Positions 10,531 to 19,576 of a stretch of DNA of 64,000 bases are shown here, piece after piece. Source of the DNA: Lachnospiraceae bacterium. Its GTDB lineage: Bacteria > Bacillota > Clostridia > Lachnospirales > Lachnospiraceae. Position numbers and translations under genes: made by a program. The stretch covers positions 1 to 64,000 of the forward strand of contig JAAWCE010000007.1 in assembly GCA_022793065.1 (NCBI GenBank), written 5' to 3'. The notes beneath the pieces are model-generated. The model was not told the origin of the DNA and made no database searches. It saw only the letters and a program-made list of their open reading frames with translations. Numbering within the stretch: the first letter of the stretch is position 1; each line of letters starts with the position of its first letter.

Positions 10531-10620
10531 AATGAAACATACCTATCATGATTTATAAAAGCTATTTCTCTAAAAAGTGATTGCGGTGTGAGGAAAAAAA
10601 TATTTTGATTGAGAGAAAAT

Positions 10621-11328
10621 ATGATGGGCCAACATAATAAAATAATAAATGCGGCAGCTAAGAAAATACTGGCTCCCGAAGGACTTTTTAGAGTAGGGTC
10701 TTCCAGAACATGGCTTGATGATAACGGATATTTTGTGATACAGGTAGAATTTCAGTCAAGTTCATATGGCAAAGGTTCTTATTTGAATGTCGGAATCAGT
10801 TTCTTATGGGAAGCTAGTGCAGGCTTAAATGAAACATTGGCGTTTCATGTCGGATATCGAGTAAATGAAGCGGGATATGTATCTTATATGGGTGATGATG
10901 TTGTCTTTACGGAAAATATGGAACGCTTTGCAGAAGCTGCCATGAAAAAAGTGAGGGAATATCGTCTGTTTCGTAATATGGATTATGCAAAAGAACAAAT
11001 GAAAAGTCAGCTAAATAGCATGTCAGAAAACAGGGTGTTTTGGGAAAGCTACAACTTGGCAATGCTTTGTTTTCTAAAAAGAGACTTTAACGAGGGAAAA
11101 GAATACTTTCATCGTTTTCTCAAAATGCTTAAAAATTCTTTTTATATAGGAGAACTGCATATCGAATGGCATGAAGAACTATATAATCATTGTATTCAAT
11201 ATCTTTGCCCTAAACTGGAATCTGAAGACACAGCATATAAAATGGTATTGGATATGATTGAACGCAGAAGGATTTTCTTTTCCGGTAAACCTTCATATAA
11301 GAAATTAAAGAAAGAATTAACCTTGTGA
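10621..11328 (+). CDS. DUF4304-like hypothetical protein
   Basis: The protein has 235 residues from ATG 10621 (a TTG at 10609 in the same frame is possible). The N-terminal ~100 residues resemble DUF4304-type proteins: a short helical start, a segment with SRTWLDDNG, a strand with IQVEFQSS and then a strand with LNVGISF. The C-terminal half is helical and contains a cluster of aromatic and basic residues. The molecular role is unknown; such proteins are scattered in accessory regions of Firmicutes and are often linked with immunity or toxin islands (general knowledge, not shown here). The reading frame is intact, unlike its neighbours. Confidence 0.65.
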   Translation: MMGQHNKIINAAAKKILAPEGLFRVGSSRTWLDDNGYFVIQVEFQSSSYGKGSYLNVGISFLWEASAGLNETLAFHVGYRVNEAGYVSYMGDDVVFTENMERFAEAAMKKVREYRLFRNMDYAKEQMKSQLNSMSENRVFWESYNLAMLCFLKRDFNEGKEYFHRFLKMLKNSFYIGELHIEWHEELYNHCIQYLCPKLESEDTAYKMVLDMIERRRIFFSGKPSYKKLKKELTL

Positions 11329-11497
11329 GATAACATCTGAAAAGCATTACAAATTCTTGTTTATCTATTAACTGCCTTAACTTTTGATACAGTTGGAACG
11401 TGAAGAAAAATGTACTGTTTCGACAGGTAATAACTGAATTTGTGACGCTCAACTAAGCGTTTACTATTGAATCAACGCTTAATACGTTCTAAATAGG

Positions 11498-11764
11498 TCG
11501 CTTTTACAGCCTTTGTGCGATGTTCTGGGTATTAGTTTGAATGAGCTTTTTTCGGGAGTAACTATATTGAAAGCTATGTTAATCAATGATTCTGTATGGC
11601 TAATATTATTTTTGGCCTCAATAAGTAAGCTGGTATATGACAAGAAAAAATTGAAAACTCTGAAATATTCAGGCGTTTGTATGGACTGCGAAATAGAGGA
11701 CGTGATTCCGGCAGTCTGGATTAGGTTTATATCTCAAAAAATAATCCGGCCCAATACAGTGTAG
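11498..11764 (+). pseudogene. C-terminal fragment of an XRE HTH/membrane regulator
   Basis: The frame opens after a TAG at 11495 and begins with LLQPLCDVLGISLNELFSG, the typical end of an XRE helix-turn-helix domain of the type that continues into a membrane tail. A hydrophobic stretch follows at about residues 25-40. The N-terminal half of the helix-turn-helix domain is absent, so this is a remnant. It is a separate relic from the one at 10309-10530. Confidence 0.5.
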
Positions 11765-11853
11765 AGCTTTTTCAAACAGGCCGATAATTTAGACTCATAT
11801 ATACCTATCCCAAACTACCGTTGTAAGAACGCCCATTCCTGCAACGGCAGTTT

Positions 11854-12016
11854 TCATTTACGCTTTTTTCTCCGGTTGATATAGCTTTTGAAGAATTTCG
11901 ATTTTTCAAGGATATGTACAAGCTGCCGGAACTCCATATCAGACGGCTTATTATAATTGATACCCAGCCCCTTGCAGTAAAGCGCAATCTTAAAAACATA
12001 ATCATGTTCAACATAT
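11854..12016 (-). pseudogene. ORF remnant on the minus strand
   Basis: On the minus strand a well-formed C-terminal coding segment of about 50 residues is visible. It contains HDYVFKIALYCKGLGINYN, ends in a basic RRKKRK tail and stops at 11856-11854. It has protein-like composition and richer GC than the flanks but no start or upstream part. I do not recognise the family. It is one of very few minus-strand coding signals here and is probably mobile-element debris. Confidence 0.35.
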
Positions 12017-12023
12017 ATTTATG

Positions 12024-12052
12024 TTGCAGAATTTAACAAAACAAGATATAAT
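12024..12052 (+). promoter_or_regulatory. Candidate sigma-A promoter for argS
   Basis: A perfect TATAAT at 12047-12052 lies 17 bases after TTGCAG at 12024-12029 (first three positions of the -35 consensus). It would give a leader of about 145 bases before argS. Confidence 0.45.
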
Positions 12053-12202
12053 GTTAAAACGTAAAGTTATTGTTTCAACGAATGATTTCAAATGTGCTCA
12101 GCGTACAAGTGAAGAGGAAAAATGTTGGGACGTTAAAAATATGCCAGCTTGAAAATTGGCTGAGATAAATAAATTTGAAAATATCCTAAGGCGGTGGTTG
12201 TT

Positions 12203-13969
12203 ATGAAAAAAATATTGGATATGCTGTCGGAAGAAATGGGAAAAGCCTTTGAAGCGGCGGGATATGATGGGACTTTGGGAAAAGTAACTGTGTCCAATCG
12301 TCCTGATTTGTGCGAATATCAGTGCAATGGCGCAATGGCGGGAGCAAAGCGGTATAAAAAAGCGCCGATTGCCATTGCGGGCGATGTGGCGGAGAAACTT
12401 ACGGATAGTCAGGTATTTCAGGAAGTCCTTGCAGTTACGCCGGGTTTTTTGAATTTAAAGCTTTCGGAGAAATTTCTTCTGGATGTGATAAAAACAATGG
12501 CAAAAGAACCGAAATTTGGTGTGGAAATGCCGGAAAACCCAAAGAAAATCATCATTGATTATGGTGGGCCAAATCTTGCAAAGCCTCTTCATGTGGGGCA
12601 TCTGAGGTCGGCTATTTTAGGTGAGAGCGTTAAGCGCATTTGCCGTTATGCCGGAAACGAATGTATTGGAGATGTGCATTTGGGAGACTGGGGAATGCCC
12701 ATGGGGCTTGTGATAACCGGGTTAAAAGAGAAACATCCTGATTGGCCATATTTTGATGAAGAATATGAAGGAGATTATCCCACGGAGCCGCCGTTTACGG
12801 TTTCGGAGCTGGAAGAAATCTATCCCGCGGCCAGTGCGAAATCCAAGGAAGATCCGGAATTTAAAGCAAGGGCCATGAAATCAACTTATAAGTTACAAAA
12901 TGGTGTTCGAGGATACAGGGCGCTTTGGAAACATATTTTAAATGCTTCTGTGGCAGATTTGAAGAAGAATTACAGTGCCCTGAATGTGGAATTCGACCTA
13001 TGGAAGGGAGAGAGCGACGTTCATGACTTAATTCCTGAAATGGTAGACGAAATGAAAGCAAAAGGATATGCTTATATCAGCGAAGGCGCTTTGGTGGTTG
13101 ACGTAAAGGAAGAGACGGACACAAAGGAAATTCCTCCCTGTATGATTTTGAAATCCGATGGCGCGGCTTTATATAATACTACAGATTTGGCAACCATTAA
13201 GGAACGTGTACGGCTGTATCAGCCGGATGAAATCATTTATATGACGGATAAACGACAAGAGCTTTATTTTGAGCAGGTGTTCCGCTGTGCCCGCAAGACG
13301 AAGCTGGTGAAACCGGAAATGGAATTAAAGTTTCTGGGGTTTGGGACTATGAACGGCAGCGACGGGAAACCTTTTAAGACCAGGGACGGCGGAGTTATGC
13401 GTTTGGAAAAGCTGGTTCAGGATACTAAGGATGAAATGTATAAAAAAATAAGGGAAGGCCGTGAAATGCCGGAACAGGAGGCGAAGGAAATTTCAGATGT
13501 GGTGGCGCTTTCTGCGTTAAAATATGGAGATTTGTCCAATCAGGCATCCAAAGACTATATTTTTGATATTGACAAATTTACTTCTTTTGAAGGTGATACA
13601 GGTCCCTATATCCTTTATACGATTGTACGTATTAAATCTATCTTGAATAAGTATAAAGAACAGGGCGGTCAGATGGAGCAGCTTGAACTCCTGGAGGCAG
13701 ACAATGAAGCGGAAAAGGCAATGGAGATGGTATTGGTACAGTTTAATACCATGGTGCGAAATGCAGCGGAAGAAACAGCGCCTCAAAGAGTATGTGCGTA
13801 TGTATATGATTTGGCAAATGCTTTTAATCATTTCTATCATAATGTGAAAATTCTGGGTGAGGCATGCGAGAACAAGCGCAAAAGTCTGATTGCATTGCTT
13901 ATTCTAACCAGAGATATTATGGAGACTTGTATTGATTTACTGGGATTCAGCGCTCCTGAAAAAATGTAG
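12203..13969 (+). CDS. argS: Arginyl-tRNA synthetase
   Basis: A class Ia synthetase that charges tRNA-Arg. The HIGH-type motif appears as HVGH at residues 130-133 inside KPLHVGHLRSAILGE. As in many ArgRS enzymes a canonical KMSKS is absent; the equivalent loop is KTRDGGVMRLEKL. The N-terminal additional domain and the C-terminal anticodon-binding helical domain are both present. The length of 588 residues is normal. The start at ATG 12203 is preferred because AAGGCGGTGG sits about 8 bases upstream; a GTG at 12194 is in frame but lies within that site. It is a single gene, followed by rnpB. Confidence 0.95.
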   Translation: MKKILDMLSEEMGKAFEAAGYDGTLGKVTVSNRPDLCEYQCNGAMAGAKRYKKAPIAIAGDVAEKLTDSQVFQEVLAVTPGFLNLKLSEKFLLDVIKTMAKEPKFGVEMPENPKKIIIDYGGPNLAKPLHVGHLRSAILGESVKRICRYAGNECIGDVHLGDWGMPMGLVITGLKEKHPDWPYFDEEYEGDYPTEPPFTVSELEEIYPAASAKSKEDPEFKARAMKSTYKLQNGVRGYRALWKHILNASVADLKKNYSALNVEFDLWKGESDVHDLIPEMVDEMKAKGYAYISEGALVVDVKEETDTKEIPPCMILKSDGAALYNTTDLATIKERVRLYQPDEIIYMTDKRQELYFEQVFRCARKTKLVKPEMELKFLGFGTMNGSDGKPFKTRDGGVMRLEKLVQDTKDEMYKKIREGREMPEQEAKEISDVVALSALKYGDLSNQASKDYIFDIDKFTSFEGDTGPYILYTIVRIKSILNKYKEQGGQMEQLELLEADNEAEKAMEMVLVQFNTMVRNAAEETAPQRVCAYVYDLANAFNHFYHNVKILGEACENKRKSLIALLILTRDIMETCIDLLGFSAPEKM

Positions 13970-14042
13970 GTTTGTAATTATACTTTAGATAGTATTTATG
14001 TCAGTTTATTTCATTATGCCAGTAGTAAATTTTTTATAGATA

Positions 14043-14446
14043 GTGAGTAAGATAAATAATCGCGGCTGTATTATGACTGCGGTAAAATGCTGACTTTGGC
14101 ATGAAAACCGCCAGGCGGTACAGGTGAGGAAAGTCCGGGCTTCACAGGGCAGAATGCCGGATAACATCCGGTGGAGGTGACTCCAAGGCTAGTGCAACAG
14201 AGATATACAGCCCAGAGTATTGTGGCAGCACAATACTCTGTGGTGATGGTGGAAAGGCAGTGTAAGAGACTACCGTTTGTCCGGCAACGGACAAAGCCAT
14301 GTAAACCCCATTCGAAGCAAGACCAAATAGAAAGCAAGAGGCTTGCCCGGCCTGCTTTCAGGTAGGTCGCTTGACGCGGCTGGCAACAGCCGTGCTAGAT
14401 AGATGATTATTCACGACATAACCCGGCTTATCGTTTTGCTCATTAC
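14043..14446 (+). ncRNA. rnpB: RNase P RNA, bacterial type
   Basis: The catalytic RNA of RNase P, which matures tRNA 5' ends. The diagnostic GAGGAAAGTCCGGGC block is at 14126-14140 and the 3' complementary ACCCGGCTTA block at 14421-14430. Between them are a ggatAACatcc-type hairpin, the GGTGGAAAGGCAGTG segment and the GTAGGTCGCTTGACGCGGC segment. The ends are placed from the P1-like pairing of TGAG at 14044-14047 with CTCA at 14439-14442, and are approximate to a few bases. A strong terminator follows directly. Confidence 0.9.
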
Positions 14447-14449
14447 AAG

Positions 14450-14493
14450 AACACCGTGTTCTTCAGTTTTATTCTGAAGTGCGCGGTGTTTTT
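14450..14493 (+). terminator. Rho-independent terminator of rnpB
   Basis: The stem pairs AACACCG (14450-14456) with CGGTGTT (14484-14490), extended inside by CTTCAG (14461-14466) with CTGAAG (14474-14479), and is followed by a T run. It isolates rnpB from the polysaccharide operon downstream. Confidence 0.85.
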
Positions 14494-14549
14494 GCGAGTG
14501 CGCCAGGTAGTGATAGAATGGTTAAATTATTATTTTATTACCTGTATTA

Positions 14550-14574
14550 TTCGCAGATTGTTATAATCTGCGAA
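14550..14574 (+). repeat. Inversion-site repeat, left end of cassette A
   Basis: A 25-bp perfect palindromic site: arm TTCGCAGATT, centre GTTAT, arm AATCTGCGAA. It matches the site at 14926 in inverted orientation, including the centre. Confidence 0.8.
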
Positions 14575-14838
14575 ATTATACCTTTTATTTCTATGAAAAA
14601 GATACACAATATGTTTTTGACCACATATTTTGACCCATTATATTTTTAATTGATATTTATAAATATGTTTAAAGTACTTTAATTAGAAGGTTTTTACTGT
14701 TTTTGTTTTGACCCTTTAATTGACGTAGAATAGAAAAGACAGAAACTTACAAATATAGTGTATATCATGTTTTTTTATATGAAGAGTGTTATGAAAGTGA
14801 ATTAAATTCTGTACTATATAACAGAAAAATTTTCATAC

Positions 14839-14867
14839 TTGACAAAATGTATGACTGCAACTATAAT
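14839..14867 (+). promoter_or_regulatory. Consensus sigma-A promoter for polysaccharide operon A
   Basis: TTGACA at 14839-14844 and TATAAT at 14862-14867 with an exact 17-base spacer. It points toward 15082; transcripts would start near 14874 and cross the right-hand repeat, giving a leader of about 200 bases. Confidence 0.85.
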
Positions 14868-14925
14868 GAGTTTCATGATGTTTAGAAGGTATTTATAATT
14901 AATAATTTTTATGTGGAAATATAAT

Positions 14926-14950
14926 TTCGCAGATTATAACAATCTATGAA
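14926..14950 (-). repeat. Inversion-site repeat, right end of cassette A
   Basis: Inner arm TTCGCAGATT, centre ATAAC (the reverse complement of the left site's GTTAT) and outer arm AATCTATGAA. The outer arm differs from perfect symmetry at two bases, exactly as in the right-hand site of the second cassette. Confidence 0.8.
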
Positions 14951-15081
14951 ATTTAGTTATATTAATAAGTAATTTAATAGGAAATTTAAATCTCCATTAA
15001 TGGCTGGGAGGAAATGATTAGAAGAATAAAAATGTTTTAATCAAGTCTATATTTGATGTTGAATCACGGTAGGAGTAGAAA

Positions 15082-16209
15082 ATGGGAGAAAAGAAAAGGA
15101 TTCGAATACTACATGTGGCTCAAGCTGCTGGTGGGGTAGATAGATATATACAAATTTTACTAAAATATTTAAATAAGGAAAAATATGAAAATATTATTGT
15201 TTGCTCGCAGGATTTCAAAAAAAAGGAATACGAAAATTTAGTAGTTGCATTTGAACAAATTAATATGCAAAGAGAAATCAAGTTTTCAGATTTAAAAAGT
15301 GCTAAAGTTGTTAGAAAATTAATAAAGAAATATAAACCTGATATTGTTTATGCCCATTCGAGTAAAGCAGGGGCAGTCGTAAGAATGGCTGATATTGGAT
15401 TAAAAAATGTTTGTATTTATAATCCCCATGGGTGGGCGTTTAACATGCGATGTTCAGAAAGACAGAGGAAGTTGTATACGTTAATTGAAAGATTAGAAGC
15501 TTCTTTCTGTGATGTAATTATATGTATATCAGATGCAGAAAAGAAATCTGCATTAGATAAAAAAATTTGTCCGGGGAAAAAAATACGTGTCATTATAAGT
15601 GGAATAGATATAGAACAATATGAGATGCGGAAGAAAAATCAACTTACTAGAAAAGAACTGCAGATACCTGATGATGCCTATGTAATTGGAATGGTAGGAA
15701 GAATTAGCTTGCAAAAGGCACCAGATGTATTCATGAAAGCGGCAAAAAAAATTAAAGAGTCTATCCCAAAAGCTTATTTCATAATTGTTGGAGATGGTGA
15801 GCAGAAAGATAAGATTATTGAATATGCAGTTGAAAATAATCTTAGTAATTGTCTGTTGATTACAGGGTGGGTTGATGATTCAATGAAGTATGTGGAGCTG
15901 TTTGATATTGCAATGCTTTTATCCCGCTGGGAAGGTTTTGGTTTGGCATTACCAGAATATATGTTAGCTCAAAAGCCAATCATTGCGACACAAGCCGATG
16001 CCATACCTTATATTATAAGGAATAATATAAATGGTTTTCTGGTTGGAATTGATGATGTGGAAGGAGTTTATAATGCAGCAATGAAACTATATGCCGATGT
16101 AGAATTGTGCAATCGTTTTATTAATGAAGGATTAGTAGACGTGTATGAACGTTTTAATGCTATTAGAGTATCTAAAGAACATGAAGTAATTTTTGAAAGT
16201 TTAATATAA
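15082..16209 (+). CDS. Glycosyltransferase family 4
   Basis: First gene of polysaccharide operon A, 375 residues with a GT-B fold. The N-terminal acceptor domain begins with a strand reading ILHVAQAAGGVDRY. The C-terminal nucleotide-sugar domain shows GMVGRISLQKAPD near residue 210 and the retaining-enzyme EX7E-type motif starting WEGFGLALPE near 293. It is cytoplasmic or peripheral and transfers a sugar onto a lipid-linked intermediate; the sugar cannot be read from sequence. A TAGGAG site precedes the ATG. It follows the ON-oriented promoter cassette by about 130 bases. Confidence 0.88.
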   Translation: MGEKKRIRILHVAQAAGGVDRYIQILLKYLNKEKYENIIVCSQDFKKKEYENLVVAFEQINMQREIKFSDLKSAKVVRKLIKKYKPDIVYAHSSKAGAVVRMADIGLKNVCIYNPHGWAFNMRCSERQRKLYTLIERLEASFCDVIICISDAEKKSALDKKICPGKKIRVIISGIDIEQYEMRKKNQLTRKELQIPDDAYVIGMVGRISLQKAPDVFMKAAKKIKESIPKAYFIIVGDGEQKDKIIEYAVENNLSNCLLITGWVDDSMKYVELFDIAMLLSRWEGFGLALPEYMLAQKPIIATQADAIPYIIRNNINGFLVGIDDVEGVYNAAMKLYADVELCNRFINEGLVDVYERFNAIRVSKEHEVIFESLI

Positions 16210-16220
16210 ATGGGATAAAT

Positions 16221-17321
16221 ATGAAAAAAAGCAAGGTATTGCATTTGGAGTTGAGTGGGCAAGTTGGTGGAATAGAGTCATTTCTTACAAATTTATATTC
16301 AAGTATGAATCAAGAATTAATTCAGTTTGATTTTATTACACAGGTGAATAATCCGGCAAAGGAATTTGAGATGAAACAAATGGGAGGGAATATATTTAAG
16401 GTTTCATCATATAAAAATCCAGTCAAATATATTGAAGATTTACAAAAAGTGTTGGAGAAAGGTTATGAGGCGATTCACATACATAAGAATTCTGCCGCTA
16501 ATATTCTACCCTTTATTGCAATACAAAAATATAAAAAAAAGCAGAAGGTAATTGTACACGCTCATAATACTGCTCCTAGTATTGGGAAAAGTACGATTAT
16601 TTTGCATAAATTAAATAAAAATTATCTCTGGAAACACTCAGAATATCATCTTGCATGTTCTGATTTGGCCGGACAATGGTTATATGGTAGAAATAATAAA
16701 TTTAATGTGGTAAAAAATGGAATAGATATAAAAAAATATTTATTTCATTTGGAAGACAGAAAAAGAATAAGAAATATATTAGGTATACCTGGAAATGCAT
16801 TTATTGTTGGACATATAGGAAGATTTACAAAACAAAAAAATCATAAACGGCTTATCAGCATATTTCGAGAAATAAATCTGAAAAATAAAAATTCATATCT
16901 TCTTCTCATAGGTACGGGAGAATTAGAGTATTTGATCAAGGAGATTGTTTTTCAAATGAATTTGGAGAAAAATATTATATTTTTAGGTATGAGAAATGAT
17001 GTGCCTTGTTTACTAAATGCAATGGATGTTTTTTTTATGCCTTCAATTTATGAGGGTTTGCCAATTGCAGCAATTGAAGCACAAGCCAGCGGTTTGCCTA
17101 CAATACTTTCTGATACGATTTCTCATGAAACGGAAATAACAGATGCGGTGTCATGGATTTCATTAGAAGAAAGAGACACTGCGATAGCCGATAGAATATT
17201 ACATAATGAGTGTGAGTTCAGTTTGCGTTTAAATCGCAATCAACAGGCCATAGACAGTGGATATGATATTAAAATGATTGGAGAATATATGAGTAAAATA
17301 TATTTAACAGGGAGTATTTGA
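16221..17321 (+). CDS. Glycosyltransferase family 4
   Basis: A 366-residue GT-B enzyme. The N-terminal domain opens with VLHLELSGQVGGIESF. The C-terminal donor domain includes GHIGRFTKQKNH near residue 195 and the EX7E-type motif in YEGLPIAAIEAQ near 277. It starts 11 bases after the preceding gene and is followed after 6 bases by another GT4, so the three form one transcription unit. It is closely similar in layout to the next gene (both have IGRF-K-QKNH and a SLYEGL/SIYEGL motif), which suggests an old duplication within the operon. Confidence 0.88.
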   Translation: MKKSKVLHLELSGQVGGIESFLTNLYSSMNQELIQFDFITQVNNPAKEFEMKQMGGNIFKVSSYKNPVKYIEDLQKVLEKGYEAIHIHKNSAANILPFIAIQKYKKKQKVIVHAHNTAPSIGKSTIILHKLNKNYLWKHSEYHLACSDLAGQWLYGRNNKFNVVKNGIDIKKYLFHLEDRKRIRNILGIPGNAFIVGHIGRFTKQKNHKRLISIFREINLKNKNSYLLLIGTGELEYLIKEIVFQMNLEKNIIFLGMRNDVPCLLNAMDVFFMPSIYEGLPIAAIEAQASGLPTILSDTISHETEITDAVSWISLEERDTAIADRILHNECEFSLRLNRNQQAIDSGYDIKMIGEYMSKIYLTGSI

Positions 17322-17327
17322 TTATAA

Positions 17328-18422
17328 ATGGATAAAATTAAAATAGCATTATGCGTGTGTAGTTTGGATGGAGGCGTAGGGCAGATCATATTAAATTATT
17401 TTGACAATATGCCTGGAGAAGAATATGAAATCAGTATAATTACACAAGATTTAGTTTCAGAGTTGTATAAAAAAAAATTTGAGGTTCGTAATTTTAAAAT
17501 TTATAAAGTACCAAGTAAAAGAGAATCTCTCTATAAAAATATGAAAGATATGTATGATATTATGAAAAGTAATAAGTTTAATATTGTACATGCACATATG
17601 ACGCTAACGAATTTCTTTCCTTTAGTTGTTGCTAAAATGTGTGGTATTGGAATTCGTATTAGTCATTCTCATCTTGCGCAAAAACATACGATAAGTAGTC
17701 GGTTTATGGCAATGATCTCCAGGTGGGTTGCAACGGATTATTTTGCATGTGGAGTGGAAGCAGGAAAATACTTATTTGGAAAGAAAAAATTTGTCATCAT
17801 GAATAATGCAATTAATATTAATGACTATAGATTTAATTTAAGCATTAGGATGGAAGAAAGAGAAAAATATGGTGTTGAAAGTGATGAGAGAATTGTAGGT
17901 CATATTGGTCGATTTTCAAAACAAAAAAATCATATGTTCTTATTGAATGTTTTCACTCAGATGTACCAACAGAATAATAAATTGAAGTTGTTGCTTGTAG
18001 GTGATGGTGAATTATTAATTGATGTAAAAAAGGAAGTAGAAAAAAGAAATATTAGTAATCATGTTATTTTTACAGGAGCCATAAGTGATGTTCATCGAAA
18101 AATTCAAATGATGGATTTATTCATATTACCTTCTTTATATGAGGGATTATCTATTGCAGCAGTTGAGGCACAGGTAAATGGACTTCCATGTGTGCTGTCA
18201 AACAGGGTGTCAATAGAAACAAAAATTAATTCAAATGTAGAATTTTACCCGCTTGAAGGTTCATTAGAATTATGGATAAAAGCTTGCATGAACAAAATTT
18301 TTGAGAAACGTATAGAATCTGATGAAATTATTAATACAGGATTTGATATACAAGAAGAAGCAGACAAATTACACAAATTTTATATAACAAAGTTAGAAGG
18401 CGAGTATAACGAAAAATGTTAA
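17328..18422 (+). CDS. Glycosyltransferase family 4
   Basis: A 364-residue GT-B glycosyltransferase. Visible features are the N-terminal CSLDGGVGQI loop, GHIGRFSKQKNH near residue 187, and YEGLSIAAVEAQ near 267, carrying the two glutamates of the retaining GT4 motif. Its 3' end overlaps the polymerase gene start by 7 bases, indicating translational coupling. The acceptor and donor sugars are unknown. Confidence 0.88.
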   Translation: MDKIKIALCVCSLDGGVGQIILNYFDNMPGEEYEISIITQDLVSELYKKKFEVRNFKIYKVPSKRESLYKNMKDMYDIMKSNKFNIVHAHMTLTNFFPLVVAKMCGIGIRISHSHLAQKHTISSRFMAMISRWVATDYFACGVEAGKYLFGKKKFVIMNNAININDYRFNLSIRMEEREKYGVESDERIVGHIGRFSKQKNHMFLLNVFTQMYQQNNKLKLLLVGDGELLIDVKKEVEKRNISNHVIFTGAISDVHRKIQMMDLFILPSLYEGLSIAAVEAQVNGLPCVLSNRVSIETKINSNVEFYPLEGSLELWIKACMNKIFEKRIESDEIINTGFDIQEEADKLHKFYITKLEGEYNEKC

Positions 18423-19525
18423 TATATTTAATTACTTTTTTTGGATCGTATTGTTTATTGGTTTATGCTGAAAAAGTAAAAACAAAAAGGATGCATGTTT
18501 TTATATCACTAATTGCTATCTTAATTCCAAGTATTTTGGCAGGCTTAAGGGATTATTCCATAGGAACTGATATAGAAGTATATGGTAACATATGGTTTCG
18601 GAATGCGGTTGATGCTGCAAGTTCTAATAATATAAGGGGATATATTCAACGAGCTGTTAATTCTGATATTGGTGCATTGTATGCACTACTTAATTATATT
18701 GTTGCAAAATGCACATCTAATGCACATTGGTTTTATTTTGTTCTTAGCTTTCTTACCACAGGTCTTGTGTATAAAGCAGCTAGTGATAACGATGATATTG
18801 TAAATGCCCCTTTTGCTATGCTAGTGTACTATTTTTTGTTTTATAATCAATCTTTAAATATTTTAAGGCAAGGTTTGGCTTTAGTTTTTGTGTTATGTTC
18901 ATTTAAATCAATTCGAGACGGAAAAATTATTAAATTTATTGTTTGGACTCTTTTGGGATATATGGTGCATCTTACCGCAATCGTAGGGGTGGTATTGCTC
19001 ATTGTATACAAAGTGGTAAATTCAAAATTAAAAGTATATGCGAAAGGGGCAATTTTGGTTGCAACTATAGTAGTGGTAGCTGAATTTTCTTATGTTTTGA
19101 ATTTTTTGATTGGGCTTGGAATTTTATCAAGTAAATATGAGATGTATGGAACTACATTTCAGCGGGGAGGCGGCTATATAAGGTTGTTTTTTTTATGTTT
19201 ACCCAATCTCATATTACTCTTTTTGCTTATAAAGAAAAATATTGCAAAAAAGGAAACAGAAGCATTAAAGTTTTATGTTGTGATAGCAACAGCTATTTCT
19301 TTTCTTGCATTTAGAATGACATATATTACACGTATGGCTTTATATTTTGATATGTTATTGGTTATAAGTATTCCATTAACTTGTGACAATATGAAATATA
19401 AAATTGTAAATAATAAAAGTAACATGAACCGTTGGGGTGTGATTGCTTATTTACTTTTTTATTGGATATTTGTATATGTACATAGAAATTCAGGGGAAAC
19501 AGTACCATATATGTTTTTTTGGTAA
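18416..19525 (+). CDS. EpsG/Wzy-like polysaccharide polymerase
   Basis: A polytopic membrane protein of 369 residues with about ten hydrophobic segments. The N-terminal LITFFGSYCLL segment, the AGLRDYSIGTDIEVYG motif near residue 45 and the FRMTYITRMALYFD segment near the C-terminus are typical of EpsG-family polymerases, which join repeat units on the outer face of the membrane. The start ATG overlaps the stop of the upstream glycosyltransferase. Together with the Wzx-like gene at 22730 it gives the operon a Wzx/Wzy assembly route. Confidence 0.85.
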   Translation: MLIYLITFFGSYCLLVYAEKVKTKRMHVFISLIAILIPSILAGLRDYSIGTDIEVYGNIWFRNAVDAASSNNIRGYIQRAVNSDIGALYALLNYIVAKCTSNAHWFYFVLSFLTTGLVYKAASDNDDIVNAPFAMLVYYFLFYNQSLNILRQGLALVFVLCSFKSIRDGKIIKFIVWTLLGYMVHLTAIVGVVLLIVYKVVNSKLKVYAKGAILVATIVVVAEFSYVLNFLIGLGILSSKYEMYGTTFQRGGGYIRLFFLCLPNLILLFLLIKKNIAKKETEALKFYVVIATAISFLAFRMTYITRMALYFDMLLVISIPLTCDNMKYKIVNNKSNMNRWGVIAYLLFYWIFVYVHRNSGETVPYMFFW

Positions 19526-19576
19526 AGAAGTAAATCGGTGAAGAAGGGAACAGTTATTTTTGGGAGGGAGTCAAGT

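Larger units (their letters stand above)
11329..12202. other. Intergenic scar region before argS
   Basis: About 870 bases between the DUF4304-like gene and argS hold only the two remnants described separately and a candidate argS promoter at 12024-12052. No intact gene, T-box (no obvious GGTGGNACCGCG-like element) or terminator with a T-tract was found. Confidence 0.5.
14550..14950 (+). promoter_or_regulatory. Putative invertible promoter cassette, ON orientation
   Basis: A 401-base non-coding element is bounded by inverted 25-bp palindromic sites (14550-14574 and 14926-14950). Inside are two pairs of TGACC motifs (14618 and 14631; 14709 and 14721) and a consensus sigma-A promoter at 14839-14867 aimed at the glycosyltransferase operon starting at 15082. 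The element at 26345-26750 has the same parts at the same spacing but with the interior reversed. From knowledge of invertible capsule promoters in gut bacteria I infer a site-specific inversion switch. A non-autonomous transposon (MITE) is the main alternative. Confidence 0.7.

Noticed and set aside
12053-12202. T-box riboswitch in the argS leader
   Set aside because: No T-box consensus, specifier hairpin or antiterminator could be recognised in the leader.
15014-15040. Short leader peptide (ATG after GGGAGGAA, stop at TAA) before operon A
   Set aside because: The spacing between the purine-rich site and the ATG is too short and the eight-codon peptide has no attenuator-like runs of a single amino acid.
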